From Aminicenans sp964648465 (GTDB lineage: Bacteria; Acidobacteriota; Aminicenantia; Aminicenantales; Aminicenantaceae): a DNA stretch of 64,000 nt. The translations under genes were made by a program, and so were the position numbers. The stretch spans positions 1 through 64,000 of the forward strand of contig CAZYMU010000001.1 of NCBI GenBank assembly GCA_964648465.1, written 5' to 3'. The notes under the pieces were generated by a model. The model saw only the letters and a list, made by a program, of their open reading frames with translations. It ran no database searches and had not been told where the DNA came from. Positions 36,321-45,370 of the stretch are shown here, piece after piece. Within the stretch, counting starts at the first letter, position 1, and each line of letters starts with the position of its first letter.

Positions 36321-37919
36321 ATGGTCGTGTTTGGTTTTTTAGATTGGTTCTGGCTGTTCCTGTTTATAGTCCTCATGATTATCTGCGGGGTTCTTTTCTA
36401 CAGGCTGGGGAAAAGATCCATGTCAGATTTTTTTCTTGCTGGTCGAGGTTTACCATGGTGGCTGCCTGCAGCTTCTGTTTATGCCACACACTCTGCAACA
36501 GATACTCCGATATGGATCAGTGGGGTTATATATCAGCACGGCCTCAGGGGCATCTGGTATACATTTTTTTCTGCATGGTGTGCAATTTCTGCATTTGCCT
36601 CGACCAAGATTTTCCGCCGTTCTCTTGCATACACTCAGGCAGAATGGCAGACCATTCGTTTCTCAGGATTGGGTGCTGAACTGCTGCGTGGATGGATTGC
36701 AGGCTGGCAGGTGTTCATGAATATGTTTGTCCTGGGATGGGTTGGAATCGCCATGGGAAAAGTCTGTCATTATCTTTTTAATTGGCCCGAGTGGCTGGGA
36801 TTAATTCTTTTTTCTTCTCTCTGTGCTGTTTATGTGCTGGCCTCAGGCTATTGGGGAGTGGTAATGGCTGATTTCCAGCAGGGTGTGATCGCCTTTGCAG
36901 TAATTATAATTGTTTCAATATGGGGGATTGCAACAGCAGGCGGGCCTCATACTATCATAGCAAAAATAAATTCTTTGGGTCAGAGCTGGAGGCTGAATCC
37001 TTTTGCCTTTACGGGAGTGGCTTCGGGAGATTTCCCATTAGTCTGGTTTTTAACCATGCTGGTTATTGCTGTTATAGGTGGTTTTGGTATGGGAACATCG
37101 ATTGACTGGTATCCTGAAGCTCAACGCATTCAGTCAGCAAAAACGATTCGTGATGCCAGTTACAGCATTTGGGCAGGCTCTGCGTTGATAGTGATTCGCA
37201 ACTCGCTATGGGCTGTTGCTATCCTTGCCTTTTTTACAATTTATCCTCATATAAGTTCGACGGTAGAGTATGAAATGGCATGGTATCGTCTTGGATTTGA
37301 ATTCTTGCCGGTTGGATTGGTAGGCTTTTTCTTCGCAGCGATAGTCGCTATCCATCTTTCCACTGTCTCCACTCATCTTAACCTCGGGGCATCTTATGCG
37401 ACAAGGGATCTCTATAATCATTATTACAGGCCTAAAGCGAGCGAAAAAGAGCTGATCTGGGTTGGAAGAATATCTACTCTTATTCTTCTTCTTGGATCGT
37501 TTATTTACGGTATGATGATGCAGGAGATAACCCAGTGGCTCATTTTTGCGCTCTGGATAATGGCAGCCGGTATCTGGCTTCCATCTATTCTGCAGGTTGT
37601 CTGGTGGCGTTTTAATTCCTGGGGATATCTTTCCTCCTGGATAGCCAATTTGGGATTAAGCTGGCTGGTTGTGTGGGTACTGCCGGAGTTTCATGTTATT
37701 CCAGTGCTGCCGGACTATCTTCAGTTTTGGACAATGATGGTCCTGGGAGCTTTAATCTATATACCACTGACTTTTTTGACCCCACCGGAAGATATGAACC
37801 GCCTTGTAAAGTATTATGTCATGTCACGGCCTCTGGGCTGGTGGAAGCCTGTACGTGAGGAAGCCATAAGGAAGGGGCTGGAAGGATTTAGTGTTGTTCA
37901 AAGCAAGGGAGGGATTTAA
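36321..37919 (+). CDS. Sodium:solute symporter (SSS family)
   Basis: 532 residues and 13 or more hydrophobic segments. FFLAGRGLPWWLPAASVYATHSATDTPIW is the SSS start motif, with an unusually Trp-rich body. The helix AAIVAIHLSTVSTHLNLGASYATRDLY matches the sodium-binding TM region. It overlaps the next gene by one base (TAATG), and three small membrane-protein genes follow directly. That arrangement suggests a multi-subunit symporter. AAGAGG lies before the ATG. Confidence 0.88.
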   Translation: MVVFGFLDWFWLFLFIVLMIICGVLFYRLGKRSMSDFFLAGRGLPWWLPAASVYATHSATDTPIWISGVIYQHGLRGIWYTFFSAWCAISAFASTKIFRRSLAYTQAEWQTIRFSGLGAELLRGWIAGWQVFMNMFVLGWVGIAMGKVCHYLFNWPEWLGLILFSSLCAVYVLASGYWGVVMADFQQGVIAFAVIIIVSIWGIATAGGPHTIIAKINSLGQSWRLNPFAFTGVASGDFPLVWFLTMLVIAVIGGFGMGTSIDWYPEAQRIQSAKTIRDASYSIWAGSALIVIRNSLWAVAILAFFTIYPHISSTVEYEMAWYRLGFEFLPVGLVGFFFAAIVAIHLSTVSTHLNLGASYATRDLYNHYYRPKASEKELIWVGRISTLILLLGSFIYGMMMQEITQWLIFALWIMAAGIWLPSILQVVWWRFNSWGYLSSWIANLGLSWLVVWVLPEFHVIPVLPDYLQFWTMMVLGALIYIPLTFLTPPEDMNRLVKYYVMSRPLGWWKPVREEAIRKGLEGFSVVQSKGGI

Positions 37920-38209
37920 TGAGTTGGATAAAAACAAAATGGACTGCTGAAGAAGCAGAACAGTGGACAAAAGAAGATTATATTATATTCATTATTTCTC
38001 CCCTGGTTTATATTTTATTAGCCGTAGGGCTGGCATTAAGCCTACTTTTGCTCTGGTATGGGTTTGTTATTTTATGTGTAGGTATGGTTCTTCTTGTAAT
38101 TATGCTTAAGATTATTGATCCTAAATTAAAGGCAGTTTCAGAGGATTATGAGGTAAAGCAGAGAGAGTATCTTGAAGATCTAGAAAAAATTGCCCGCTGG
38201 GAGGAATAA
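37919..38209 (+). CDS. Small two-helix membrane protein following SSS symporter
   Basis: 96 residues. Amphipathic Trp/Glu-rich N-terminus, two hydrophobic helices at about 23-45 and 47-65, and a charged C-terminus ending KIARWEE. I do not recognise a named family. The one-base overlap with the symporter stop and the GGGAGGG site before its ATG argue for translational coupling, so an accessory subunit of that symporter is likely (inference). Confidence 0.75.
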   Translation: MSWIKTKWTAEEAEQWTKEDYIIFIISPLVYILLAVGLALSLLLLWYGFVILCVGMVLLVIMLKIIDPKLKAVSEDYEVKQREYLEDLEKIARWEE

Positions 38210-38335
38210 ATGAATCAAGGATTTTCTGTAGTCATAGGAATGTCAATAGCTTATTTCTTTTCTTTTCTCGGGCTTCTGCTTGCATATTTTTCGTACCGGA
38301 AAAGGCATAAGGTCAAAAAGGATAAGAAATGTTAG
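38210..38335 (+). CDS. 41-residue single-helix membrane protein
   Basis: ATG follows GAGGAATAA, which overlaps the previous stop region, and translation gives MNQGFSVVIGMSIAYFFSFL, a second hydrophobic stretch and a Lys/Arg-rich tail ending KKDKKC. One transmembrane helix with a basic cytoplasmic end is predicted by eye. The placement directly after a symporter and its small partner resembles known small symporter accessory proteins, but I cannot assign it to a family. Confidence 0.65.
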   Translation: MNQGFSVVIGMSIAYFFSFLGLLLAYFSYRKRHKVKKDKKC

Positions 38336-38418
38336 GAATATTTATCCCATTAATTGTATTAATTATTTCCTTTATATTGACTGTATATTTATATCGCCAT
38401 TTTTCGAAAAAAGAATAA
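38329..38418 (+). CDS. 29-residue single-helix membrane protein
   Basis: It overlaps the preceding gene by seven bases (ATGTTAG). AAGGATAAGAA gives a ribosome-binding site. The product starts MLGIFIPLIVLIISFILTVY and ends RHFSKKE: one hydrophobic helix with a short basic tail. Its size and position recall the MetS-type and other tiny transporter subunits, a comparison from general knowledge only. Confidence 0.6.
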   Translation: MLGIFIPLIVLIISFILTVYLYRHFSKKE

Positions 38419-38454
38419 CCCGAGAATGTGTATATTATTAGATAAAAAAAGGTG

Positions 38455-41034
38455 ATGGATTTGTCTTTTAAAATGAAAAGGAATTTGACAACCGGATCTA
38501 TTGTTTTCTCCTTATTATTGACCTTGGGCATTCTTTTTATAGGGAAGGCATACCTTTATTCCGGAGATATTCCGGATAAGTCGAATTATGCCAGGTATTC
38601 GCTTGAAGGACAGTGGGAGTTTAGAAGTATCAATGAAACCAGATGGTACAAAGCAAAAGTGCCTGGATGTGTGCATACTGACCTTATGGATAATGGGCTG
38701 ATTCCGGATCCTTACTTCAGGGACAATGAAACAAGAGTTCAGGGGATAGAGAGAGAAGACTGGGAATATAAAAGAATGTTTGAAGTCACTAAGGATGTAA
38801 TGTGCAGGGGGCATATCGAACTGGTCTGTAAAGGCCTTGATACATATGCAACAATCTTTCTGAATAATGAAAAAATAGCAAACACAGAGAACATGTTCCG
38901 TGAATATCGGTTTAATATAAAACCTTATTTAAAAACCGGTCAAAACGATATGAGAGTCAGGTTTGAGTCCCCTGTAAGACATGCCAGGATACTGGAAGAA
39001 AAACTGCCTTATAAACTGCCTGGAGGCTGTCCTCATGTTCGTAAAGCGCCTTATCATTTTGGCTGGGACTGGGGGCCGAGGCTTGTGACCAGCGGAATAT
39101 GGAGGCCTATTTATATAGAATCATGGGACAAAGCTCGAATTGAAGATATTGAGATTATTCAGGAGTTCCATGGTAGAAATAAGGTTAGTCTCCACTTAAA
39201 ACTTTCTCTATTGTCTGATATCAGCGAGAAGATAGGAGTCAGCATCAAGGTTTCTGGAAGAAAAACATATACAAAATATGAGTCGTTTTGTTTGCAGCAG
39301 GGAATGAATTCAAAAGAAATTATTATTGATATTATGAATCCAGACCTATGGTGGCCTGCAAGGATGGGAGATCAAAACTTGTATACTGTTGATGTCCATC
39401 TTTTCTATGAAAAGCAGCTTCTGGATTTTGTCTCCAAGCGGATTGGAATCAGATCGCTTGTTCTTAAACAGGAAAAGGACCAGTGGGGCCGGAGTTTCAA
39501 ATTCGTTGTCAATGGAATTCCTTTTTTTGCCAAGGGAGGAAACTGGATTCCGGCAGATATGTTTCCAAATAGGGTATCGCCTAAAAAATATGAAAGGATT
39601 CTTAAAGACTGTGTTGAGGCGAATATGAATATGCTTCGAGTTTGGGGGGGTGGAATATACGAGGCCCCAGAATTCTATGACCTTTGTGATGAACTAGGAA
39701 TTACATTGTGGCAGGATTTTATGTTTGCCTGTGCGATGTATCCTGGTGATGATGCTTTCCTTGAGAATGTCAGGGAGGAAGCAAAATATGTGATAAAAGA
39801 ATTGAGACATCACCCGAGTATTGCTTTATGGTGTGGAAACAATGAATGTGAGGAAGGTTGGTTTCACTGGGGCTGGAAAGAGCACTTTCCAGACAGTGTG
39901 TGGAAGGATTATGAAAAGATATTTCATCAAATTCTCCCCAAGGCTGTTGAAAAATATGACTCCCGCCGCCAGTACTGGCCCAGCTCTCCTCATTCGGAAA
40001 AAGTGGGAGAACCACGGTCTGAAGAATCAGGAGACATGCACTACTGGGGAATATGGCATGGGAGAGAGCCTTTTAAAGAGTACAGAAAAAAGTTCCATCG
40101 TTTCATGAGCGAGTTTGGATTCCAGTCATTTCCTTTGATAGAAACTGTAAAAACATTCACTATTCCCGGAGACTGGAATATTTCCTCCCCAATAATGGAG
40201 TATCATCAAAAGAGTTCGCAAGGGAATAAGCTTATCCTGCATTATATGCTGGATCATTACAGGCTTCCAAAGGATTTTGAATCCATCCTGTGGGTGAGCC
40301 AAGTTCTTCAGGCAGAAGGGATGAAGTTAGCTGTCGAACATTTTCGAAGCCAGATGCCAAGAGTGATGGGTTCCCTGTACTGGCAGATAAATAACTGCTG
40401 GCAGGTAGCTTCCTGGTCAGGAATAGATTATTTAGGAAGATGGAAGGCTCTTCATTATTATGCTAAAAGGTTTTACAGCCCAGTGTTGGTTGTTCCTGTG
40501 GATAATGGAAAGGTTTTAAATGTTTACTGTATTTCCGATCTCAGGCGCTCCGTAGATGCAGAATTTCGCTGGTCTGTTTACACTTATGGAGGAAAATTAA
40601 TTCAAAATCATATGTCAGAAATGAAAATTGAACCTAGTAAGAGCCGGATAATTCTCACAAAGCCTCTGGATGAAATGAAAAAAAACTTTAATGATATAGA
40701 TGTTTATTTTTACTGTGAGATAACCTGGCAAAATAAGATTCTGAGCTCAAATATATACCACTTTTCTCCTTTAAAAAAAGTTTCGCTAATTCATCCTCAA
40801 ATAGACAGGAAAGTATCATTTGAAAACGAAAATGTGATTATTTATCTGGAGAGCAAGCATTTCGCAAAGGATGTTTATCTTTCGGTTCCTTTTTATAAAG
40901 GGAGATTTTCAGATAATTTCTTTGATATGATACCGGAGAAAAAATACAGAATAGATTTCTTAACAGATGAAAAAATTGATATTAAGCGTTTTGAAGAGAA
41001 TTTGAAAATAATGACTTTGAGAGACACCTATTAA
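38455..41034 (+). CDS. Glycoside hydrolase family 2, beta-mannosidase-like, exported
   Basis: 859 residues. Signal-anchor region, then the GH2 sugar-binding domain (VPGCVHTDLMDNGLIPDPY), the FGWDWGPRLVTSGIWRPI segment and the barrel (LRVWGGGIYE). Glu464 in CGNNE is the acid/base and Glu553 in MSEFGFQ the nucleophile. The pattern VPGCVHTDL and DWGPR is typical of beta-mannosidases. It would release mannose from beta-linked oligosaccharides outside the inner membrane. Start choice is uncertain (GTG 38452, ATG 38455 or ATG 38473). Its stop codon lies inside a TTAACCTGGG repeat. Confidence 0.87.
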   Translation: MDLSFKMKRNLTTGSIVFSLLLTLGILFIGKAYLYSGDIPDKSNYARYSLEGQWEFRSINETRWYKAKVPGCVHTDLMDNGLIPDPYFRDNETRVQGIEREDWEYKRMFEVTKDVMCRGHIELVCKGLDTYATIFLNNEKIANTENMFREYRFNIKPYLKTGQNDMRVRFESPVRHARILEEKLPYKLPGGCPHVRKAPYHFGWDWGPRLVTSGIWRPIYIESWDKARIEDIEIIQEFHGRNKVSLHLKLSLLSDISEKIGVSIKVSGRKTYTKYESFCLQQGMNSKEIIIDIMNPDLWWPARMGDQNLYTVDVHLFYEKQLLDFVSKRIGIRSLVLKQEKDQWGRSFKFVVNGIPFFAKGGNWIPADMFPNRVSPKKYERILKDCVEANMNMLRVWGGGIYEAPEFYDLCDELGITLWQDFMFACAMYPGDDAFLENVREEAKYVIKELRHHPSIALWCGNNECEEGWFHWGWKEHFPDSVWKDYEKIFHQILPKAVEKYDSRRQYWPSSPHSEKVGEPRSEESGDMHYWGIWHGREPFKEYRKKFHRFMSEFGFQSFPLIETVKTFTIPGDWNISSPIMEYHQKSSQGNKLILHYMLDHYRLPKDFESILWVSQVLQAEGMKLAVEHFRSQMPRVMGSLYWQINNCWQVASWSGIDYLGRWKALHYYAKRFYSPVLVVPVDNGKVLNVYCISDLRRSVDAEFRWSVYTYGGKLIQNHMSEMKIEPSKSRIILTKPLDEMKKNFNDIDVYFYCEITWQNKILSSNIYHFSPLKKVSLIHPQIDRKVSFENENVIIYLESKHFAKDVYLSVPFYKGRFSDNFFDMIPEKKYRIDFLTDEKIDIKRFEENLKIMTLRDTY

Positions 41035-41061
41035 CCTGGGTTATTCATGAAAACTGCTGAT
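41031..41061 (+). repeat. TTAACCTGGG-TTATTCAT repeat at mannosidase stop codon
   Basis: TTAACCTGGGTTATTCAT continues into AAACTGCTGAT. The same run, with one or two differences, occurs at 46249-46279. The TAA at 41032-41034 is the mannosidase stop codon, so the repeat begins within the gene's last codons. Confidence 0.65.
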
Positions 41062-41130
41062 GGCATGAAACAATAAGAATTATATCAGCCAGTCAGAATG
41101 GGCGTCCCCTTTTTTATTTTTTATTATTTG

Positions 41131-41159
41131 TTGACATGAATTTTTTGTTTTTTTAAAAT
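41131..41159 (+). promoter_or_regulatory. Candidate promoter of the FAD oxidoreductase gene
   Basis: TTGACA (41131-41136), a 17-bp spacer and TAAAAT (41154-41159), about 70 bp before the ATG at 41228. The match to a housekeeping-type promoter is good by eye. Confidence 0.5.
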
Positions 41160-41227
41160 TTCTACTCTGCAGCAATGAACTATTTAATAAATTGCAAAGG
41201 TATAAATAATAGTATGGAGAAAAAAAG

Positions 41228-42487
41228 ATGATCCCTAAACCTGTTGCTAATGATTTTGGAAAAAATGTTCTCGTTATCGGAGGAGGTGTCACAGGAATAC
41301 TTTCAGCCTGGGAATTGGTCAGAATGGGAGCTAATGTGATTCTGGTTGAAGCACGTCATCTGGGAAGTGGTGCAAGCTCACGTTCAGCAGCATGCATTCG
41401 GGCTCAGTTCGATACAATATCCACAGTCAAGGGAATGATATATTCGATCAATTTTTTTGAAAACTGGACGGACATCATAGAAGACAGCCAATCTCCAATT
41501 TGCCAAAATGGTTATTTATTTTTAAAAAATTACACGGCTGACGTTGAAGAAGTAAAGAAGCAGGTGGCTGTACAACAGAAAGCAGGACTCAAAGAAGTGG
41601 GATGGCTTGACGAAGCGGCATTAAGCGAACAGTTTCCTTATATCGATACAGTTGGTATTATCGGCGCAACTTGGTGTCCTAAAGACGGCTTTCTATTTCC
41701 GAACATCATCTACCAGGATGCTTCACAGGCAGCAAGGAAACTTGGAGCCAAAATTATTCAGAACGATCCGGTTGTTAAAGCTGAAGTTTCCGGTAATAGG
41801 GCCACAGCCGTAATCCTTGAATCGGGCAATAGGATTGAGGCTGATTTTTTTATAAATGCAGCAAATGTCTGGGCAGTAGGGATATCACGGCTGTTTGGCG
41901 GTATAGACTTACCAATTACTACGGAGAGACGGTATCTATATTTTTTGAGTGGACTAAAGAGGGATAGTGACTGGGGATTCAAAATGGAAGATTTTCCGTC
42001 ACTCTCGATGACCGTAACACCATACGGTGCTTACTGCCGACCTGATAATAAGCAACTGATGATAGGCTGGCTGCAGCATCCTAATCCTGTTGCAGCAACG
42101 CTCGATAACCAGGACGATATCGAACCAGGCTACGGACTTGGGTTCGATGAATATGGTGCTGCTGTGCGTAAGGAAGTCACACAGTTTTTGCCAGCTGTTC
42201 AAGATATGGGAAGATTAGTAGCAGTTACAAGTGGATTTTATAATTCTACTCCCGATCAAAATCCTTTGTTTGGTTATGATCTTAACATTCACAACCTCAT
42301 CCATGCGACAGGATTTAGCGGACATGGCTTGATGCATTCACCTTTTTCAGCACGTATTGTAACTGAGCTTATTAATTCCGGCCACAATATAGAGGCTATC
42401 GATCTTCCATACGACATTGGCAGGGTACAACTGAAGCATATGGCTATTAACAGGACCTTTGAATATTTCGAAAGCATGGTTATATAA
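41228..42487 (+). CDS. FAD-dependent oxidoreductase, DAO (glycine/sarcosine oxidase-like) family
   Basis: 419 residues. VLVIGGGVTGILSAWELVRMGANVILVEA is the Rossmann FAD-binding motif, followed by GSGASSRSAACIRAQFD, where FAD-attached loops lie in this family. NAANVWAVGI and, near the end, HATGFSGHGLMHSPF are typical of DAO-type amine oxidases and dehydrogenases. It would oxidise a secondary or primary amine such as sarcosine, glycine or proline; the exact substrate is not readable. GGAG lies about ten bases before the ATG. Stands alone. Confidence 0.82.
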   Translation: MIPKPVANDFGKNVLVIGGGVTGILSAWELVRMGANVILVEARHLGSGASSRSAACIRAQFDTISTVKGMIYSINFFENWTDIIEDSQSPICQNGYLFLKNYTADVEEVKKQVAVQQKAGLKEVGWLDEAALSEQFPYIDTVGIIGATWCPKDGFLFPNIIYQDASQAARKLGAKIIQNDPVVKAEVSGNRATAVILESGNRIEADFFINAANVWAVGISRLFGGIDLPITTERRYLYFLSGLKRDSDWGFKMEDFPSLSMTVTPYGAYCRPDNKQLMIGWLQHPNPVAATLDNQDDIEPGYGLGFDEYGAAVRKEVTQFLPAVQDMGRLVAVTSGFYNSTPDQNPLFGYDLNIHNLIHATGFSGHGLMHSPFSARIVTELINSGHNIEAIDLPYDIGRVQLKHMAINRTFEYFESMVI

Positions 42488-42582
42488 CAAGTGTAAGAAT
42501 ATTTTTTTATAAGAAAAAAGAGCTAACTTCTTATTTATTAATCAGTTCTGATGGCCTGTCCATATTTTCAATTATACAATGT

Positions 42583-42610
42583 TTGACATCAAATTTTCTT
42601 TTGCTATAAC
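42583..42610 (+). promoter_or_regulatory. Candidate extended -10 promoter of pgi
   Basis: TTGACA (42583-42588), a 16-bp spacer ending TGC, and TATAAC (42605-42610). The sequence closely resembles the promoter at 59771-59799, including TTTGACATC and TGCTATAA. Confidence 0.6.
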
Positions 42611-42625
42611 CTAAAAGGAAGCAAA

Positions 42626-44278
42626 ATGAAAATAATCAATCAGGAAATGAAAATAGGAAAATACCAGGAGTTTGTGGATAGGCGTTTAAATTCTTGGAAG
42701 AATATTAATTTTTCCAGAAGGTTTCAGTCTAAAGATTCTACGTTATGGTCTCCTGTCTTGCCTTCTGAAATAAGAAATAACTTGGGATGGTTGGATCTTC
42801 CAGAAATGATGCAGGATGAACTTGAACCCATAACAAAATTTGCGCAAGAAGTAAAAGGAGAAGGAATAAAACATGTTGTGCTTCTTGGAATGGGAGGATC
42901 GAGTCTTGCTCCCTTTGTATTCCAGAAGACTTTCTTGAATGCTCCTGGGTATCCAAAATTAATAGTCCTTGACAGCACTCATCCTGAATCGATACGAAGT
43001 GTCGAGCATGAAATAAACATACAAAATGCAATTTTTGTCGTAAGTAGCAAATCCGGAACTACCCTTGAGACTCTTTCCCTTTTCAAGTATTTCTGGAAGA
43101 AAGTGAGTCATATAAGTAATAAGCAGGGACATTATTTTGTCTGCATTACTGATCCTGGAACTCCCCTTGCAAATTTGGCCGAGATGAGGAATTTTCGTGC
43201 TGTTTTTTCGTCACCTGCTGATGTTGGAGGGCGCTACTCTGCACTTTCTGTTTTCGGAATGCTCCCAGCAGCTCTTATTGGAATCGATATACACGAACTA
43301 ATGAAAAGGGCTAAAGAAACAGCTAAAGATGTTTTGGATCCTCCGGAGGACAAATCTTCAGGATTTATCCTGGGTGCGGTTCTTGGAGAATTGGCAAAAT
43401 TAAGGGATAAACTGACTTTTATAACATCCACAAGCCTTAATAGTTTTCCTGACTGGATTGAACAGCTCATTGCTGAAAGTACAGGCAAAGATGGAAAGGG
43501 GATAATACCTGTAGTGAGAGAGCCTTTGTTAGAAATAGACTCCTATGGAAAAAACCGTTTGTTTGTTTTTATTTTCCTTAATGAGGATGAGAACAGTGGA
43601 TTGGAAAGATGTCAAAAAGAATTTGAGGATGCTGGTATTCCTGTTATACGTATTGACATGAAAGATAGAAATGATTTAAGCATGGAAATTTTTCGCTGGG
43701 AGGTGGCTGTGGCAGCTGCAGGAGCAACCCTTGAACTAAATCCTTTTGACCAGCCAGATGTTGACCTTACTAAACAGTTTACAAAGAAGTTTATGGAAGA
43801 GAAGGGAGAAGAAAAGCAGCGACAAGAAATAGATAAAGGAACTATATTTGTTGAAAATTCAGAATCAGCGTTGAAAAGTTGGGCCTTCGGAGCAAAAGAG
43901 GGCGATTATTTCGCTGTCCAGGCCTATCTTTCTTATGATTTGGAAATAGATAATGCTTTAAAAAAAGTCCGGCTTGAACTTTTAAAAAGATTTGAACTTG
44001 CCACGACCCTAGGGTATGGCCCACGTTTTTTACATTCCACAGGGCAGCTTCACAAGGGAGGGGCAAATAATGGATTATTCCTGCAGCTTGTGGATGAGCC
44101 GCAGATAGAATTTCCTGTGCCAGAGACTAATTTTTCTTTTAAATGCCTGATCAAAACTCAATCCCTTGGAGATTTTAAAGCCCTTAGAAAGAGAGGCCGC
44201 CGTATACTGCGAATAAACCTTGGACGTGATGCTGAAGCTGGCCTGAAAACTCTTGCTGGCTATATAAGCAATATATGA
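42626..44278 (+). CDS. pgi: Glucose-6-phosphate isomerase
   Basis: 550 residues, the usual length of the long bacterial form. VLLGMGGSSLAP and VSSKSGTTLETL are the sugar-phosphate-binding SIS motifs, GGRYSALSVFGMLPA the conserved middle segment, and LHSTGQLHKGG carries the late active-site residues. It interconverts glucose-6-phosphate and fructose-6-phosphate in the cytoplasm. It is monocistronic with a strong promoter upstream and AAAAGGAAG before the ATG. Mannose from the neighbouring glycoside locus would enter glycolysis at fructose-6-phosphate, next to this step. Confidence 0.9.
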   Translation: MKIINQEMKIGKYQEFVDRRLNSWKNINFSRRFQSKDSTLWSPVLPSEIRNNLGWLDLPEMMQDELEPITKFAQEVKGEGIKHVVLLGMGGSSLAPFVFQKTFLNAPGYPKLIVLDSTHPESIRSVEHEINIQNAIFVVSSKSGTTLETLSLFKYFWKKVSHISNKQGHYFVCITDPGTPLANLAEMRNFRAVFSSPADVGGRYSALSVFGMLPAALIGIDIHELMKRAKETAKDVLDPPEDKSSGFILGAVLGELAKLRDKLTFITSTSLNSFPDWIEQLIAESTGKDGKGIIPVVREPLLEIDSYGKNRLFVFIFLNEDENSGLERCQKEFEDAGIPVIRIDMKDRNDLSMEIFRWEVAVAAAGATLELNPFDQPDVDLTKQFTKKFMEEKGEEKQRQEIDKGTIFVENSESALKSWAFGAKEGDYFAVQAYLSYDLEIDNALKKVRLELLKRFELATTLGYGPRFLHSTGQLHKGGANNGLFLQLVDEPQIEFPVPETNFSFKCLIKTQSLGDFKALRKRGRRILRINLGRDAEAGLKTLAGYISNI

Positions 44279-44389
44279 TCTTTTAAAGTATATATCGGTT
44301 TGCTTTTAACTTATTGAAATAATTTTAATAATAACTTTTAAAATCCATAGATATAAATCTGTGGATTGATTGAGTTATCCAGTATTCTT

Positions 44390-44410
44390 CATGAATAATT
44401 CAGCTTAATT
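44390..44410. repeat. TGAATAATTCA repeat after TSUP gene
   Basis: CATGAATAATTCAGCTTAATT on the plus strand. On the minus strand it reads TTAAGCTGAATTATTCATG, starting at the stop codon of the TSUP gene, the same arrangement as at the mannosidase and SH3-like genes. Confidence 0.6.
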
Positions 44411-45155
44411 AAAAGAGACCGAAAAGTTTAATAGCCATAATAGTAATGGCAACAGTGAGAATAATGCGGATCGCTTTTTCGCCGCCCTTTAGAGCAGCAT
44501 GAACTCCCCACCATGCTCCAAATGCGTTTCCTGCACCTAGGACTGCTCCGCATATCCAGTTCACATTTTCAGTAAGTACAAATACAAGTAAAGCAGGGAC
44601 GGTGTATATCAGAATGATAAACACTTTATGCATATTGACTAATACAAGGTCGAGCCGCAACAAGTGATATAAAGCGGCCATGAGCAAGAATCCTACTCCT
44701 GCTTGGATGAAACCTCCATAAAACCCGATACCCAGTAATGCTAGATAGATAAACCAGTTTTTGTGGGATGAAATGTTTGAATTATTATCTTTGTAAGAAC
44801 GGGAAAAAAACATGGAGAAAACAATGAAAATCAAAACTCCACCCAGGATTTGCTGAAACAGGATATTACTAATTTTAGTAGATATCAAAGCACCGATCAC
44901 AGCACCAGGCAGTGTAAAAGCAGCAAGTTTTAGACTGGTTTTAAATTGATAAGCTCTGTTTTTGTGAAAAGAAGAAACAGCAAGAATGTTTTGAATGATT
45001 AACGCTATTCGGTTTGTGCCATTTGCAACAGCGCTATCAAGTCCTATGAATATAAGAGTTGGAAGTGTGAGAGTGGATCCTCCTCCAGCATTAACATTAA
45101 TAAAACCGGCAACAGCACCTACGCCGAAAAGCAGAAGAAGATGGAGACTGTTCAT
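44409..45155 (-). CDS. TSUP (TauE/SafE) family membrane transporter
   Basis: 248 residues, hydrophobic, with GVGAVAGFINVNAGGGSTLTLPTLIF at the N-terminus, the first TSUP signature, and a second related segment later. It exports or imports an organic or sulfur anion; the substrate is unknown. I place the start at 45155, giving the standard N-terminus; a TTG at 45215 would add 20 residues of unlikely charge pattern. Neither has a clear ribosome-binding site. Confidence 0.78.
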   Translation of the reverse strand: MNSLHLLLLFGVGAVAGFINVNAGGGSTLTLPTLIFIGLDSAVANGTNRIALIIQNILAVSSFHKNRAYQFKTSLKLAAFTLPGAVIGALISTKISNILFQQILGGVLIFIVFSMFFSRSYKDNNSNISSHKNWFIYLALLGIGFYGGFIQAGVGFLLMAALYHLLRLDLVLVNMHKVFIILIYTVPALLVFVLTENVNWICGAVLGAGNAFGAWWGVHAALKGGEKAIRIILTVAITIMAIKLFGLF

Positions 45156-45370
45156 TTTATATCTAAATTTGCATCTTTCAGAGGAAATAATACAGTTATC
45201 AAGTGAAAAACACAATGAATAATAAGTTATAAGAGAAAGCGTGAGTAATAATTATGATCGTTATTATAATCTTTGGAGGTGAAGAAAACACTTGCAAAAT
45301 CATCTCTAAAGAGGATTGAATTTATGTGATTTCACTGGCAATATATTATAGAAGTTTATATTAGGGAAGC

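Noticed and set aside
41095..41130. GGGCGTCCCC followed by T-run as a terminator
   Set aside because: The stem is only three or four base pairs long; too weak to call although the T-run is long.
45155..45215. TTG at 45215 as TSUP start
   Set aside because: It would add a charged, Cys-containing N-terminus not seen in the family and has no ribosome-binding site.
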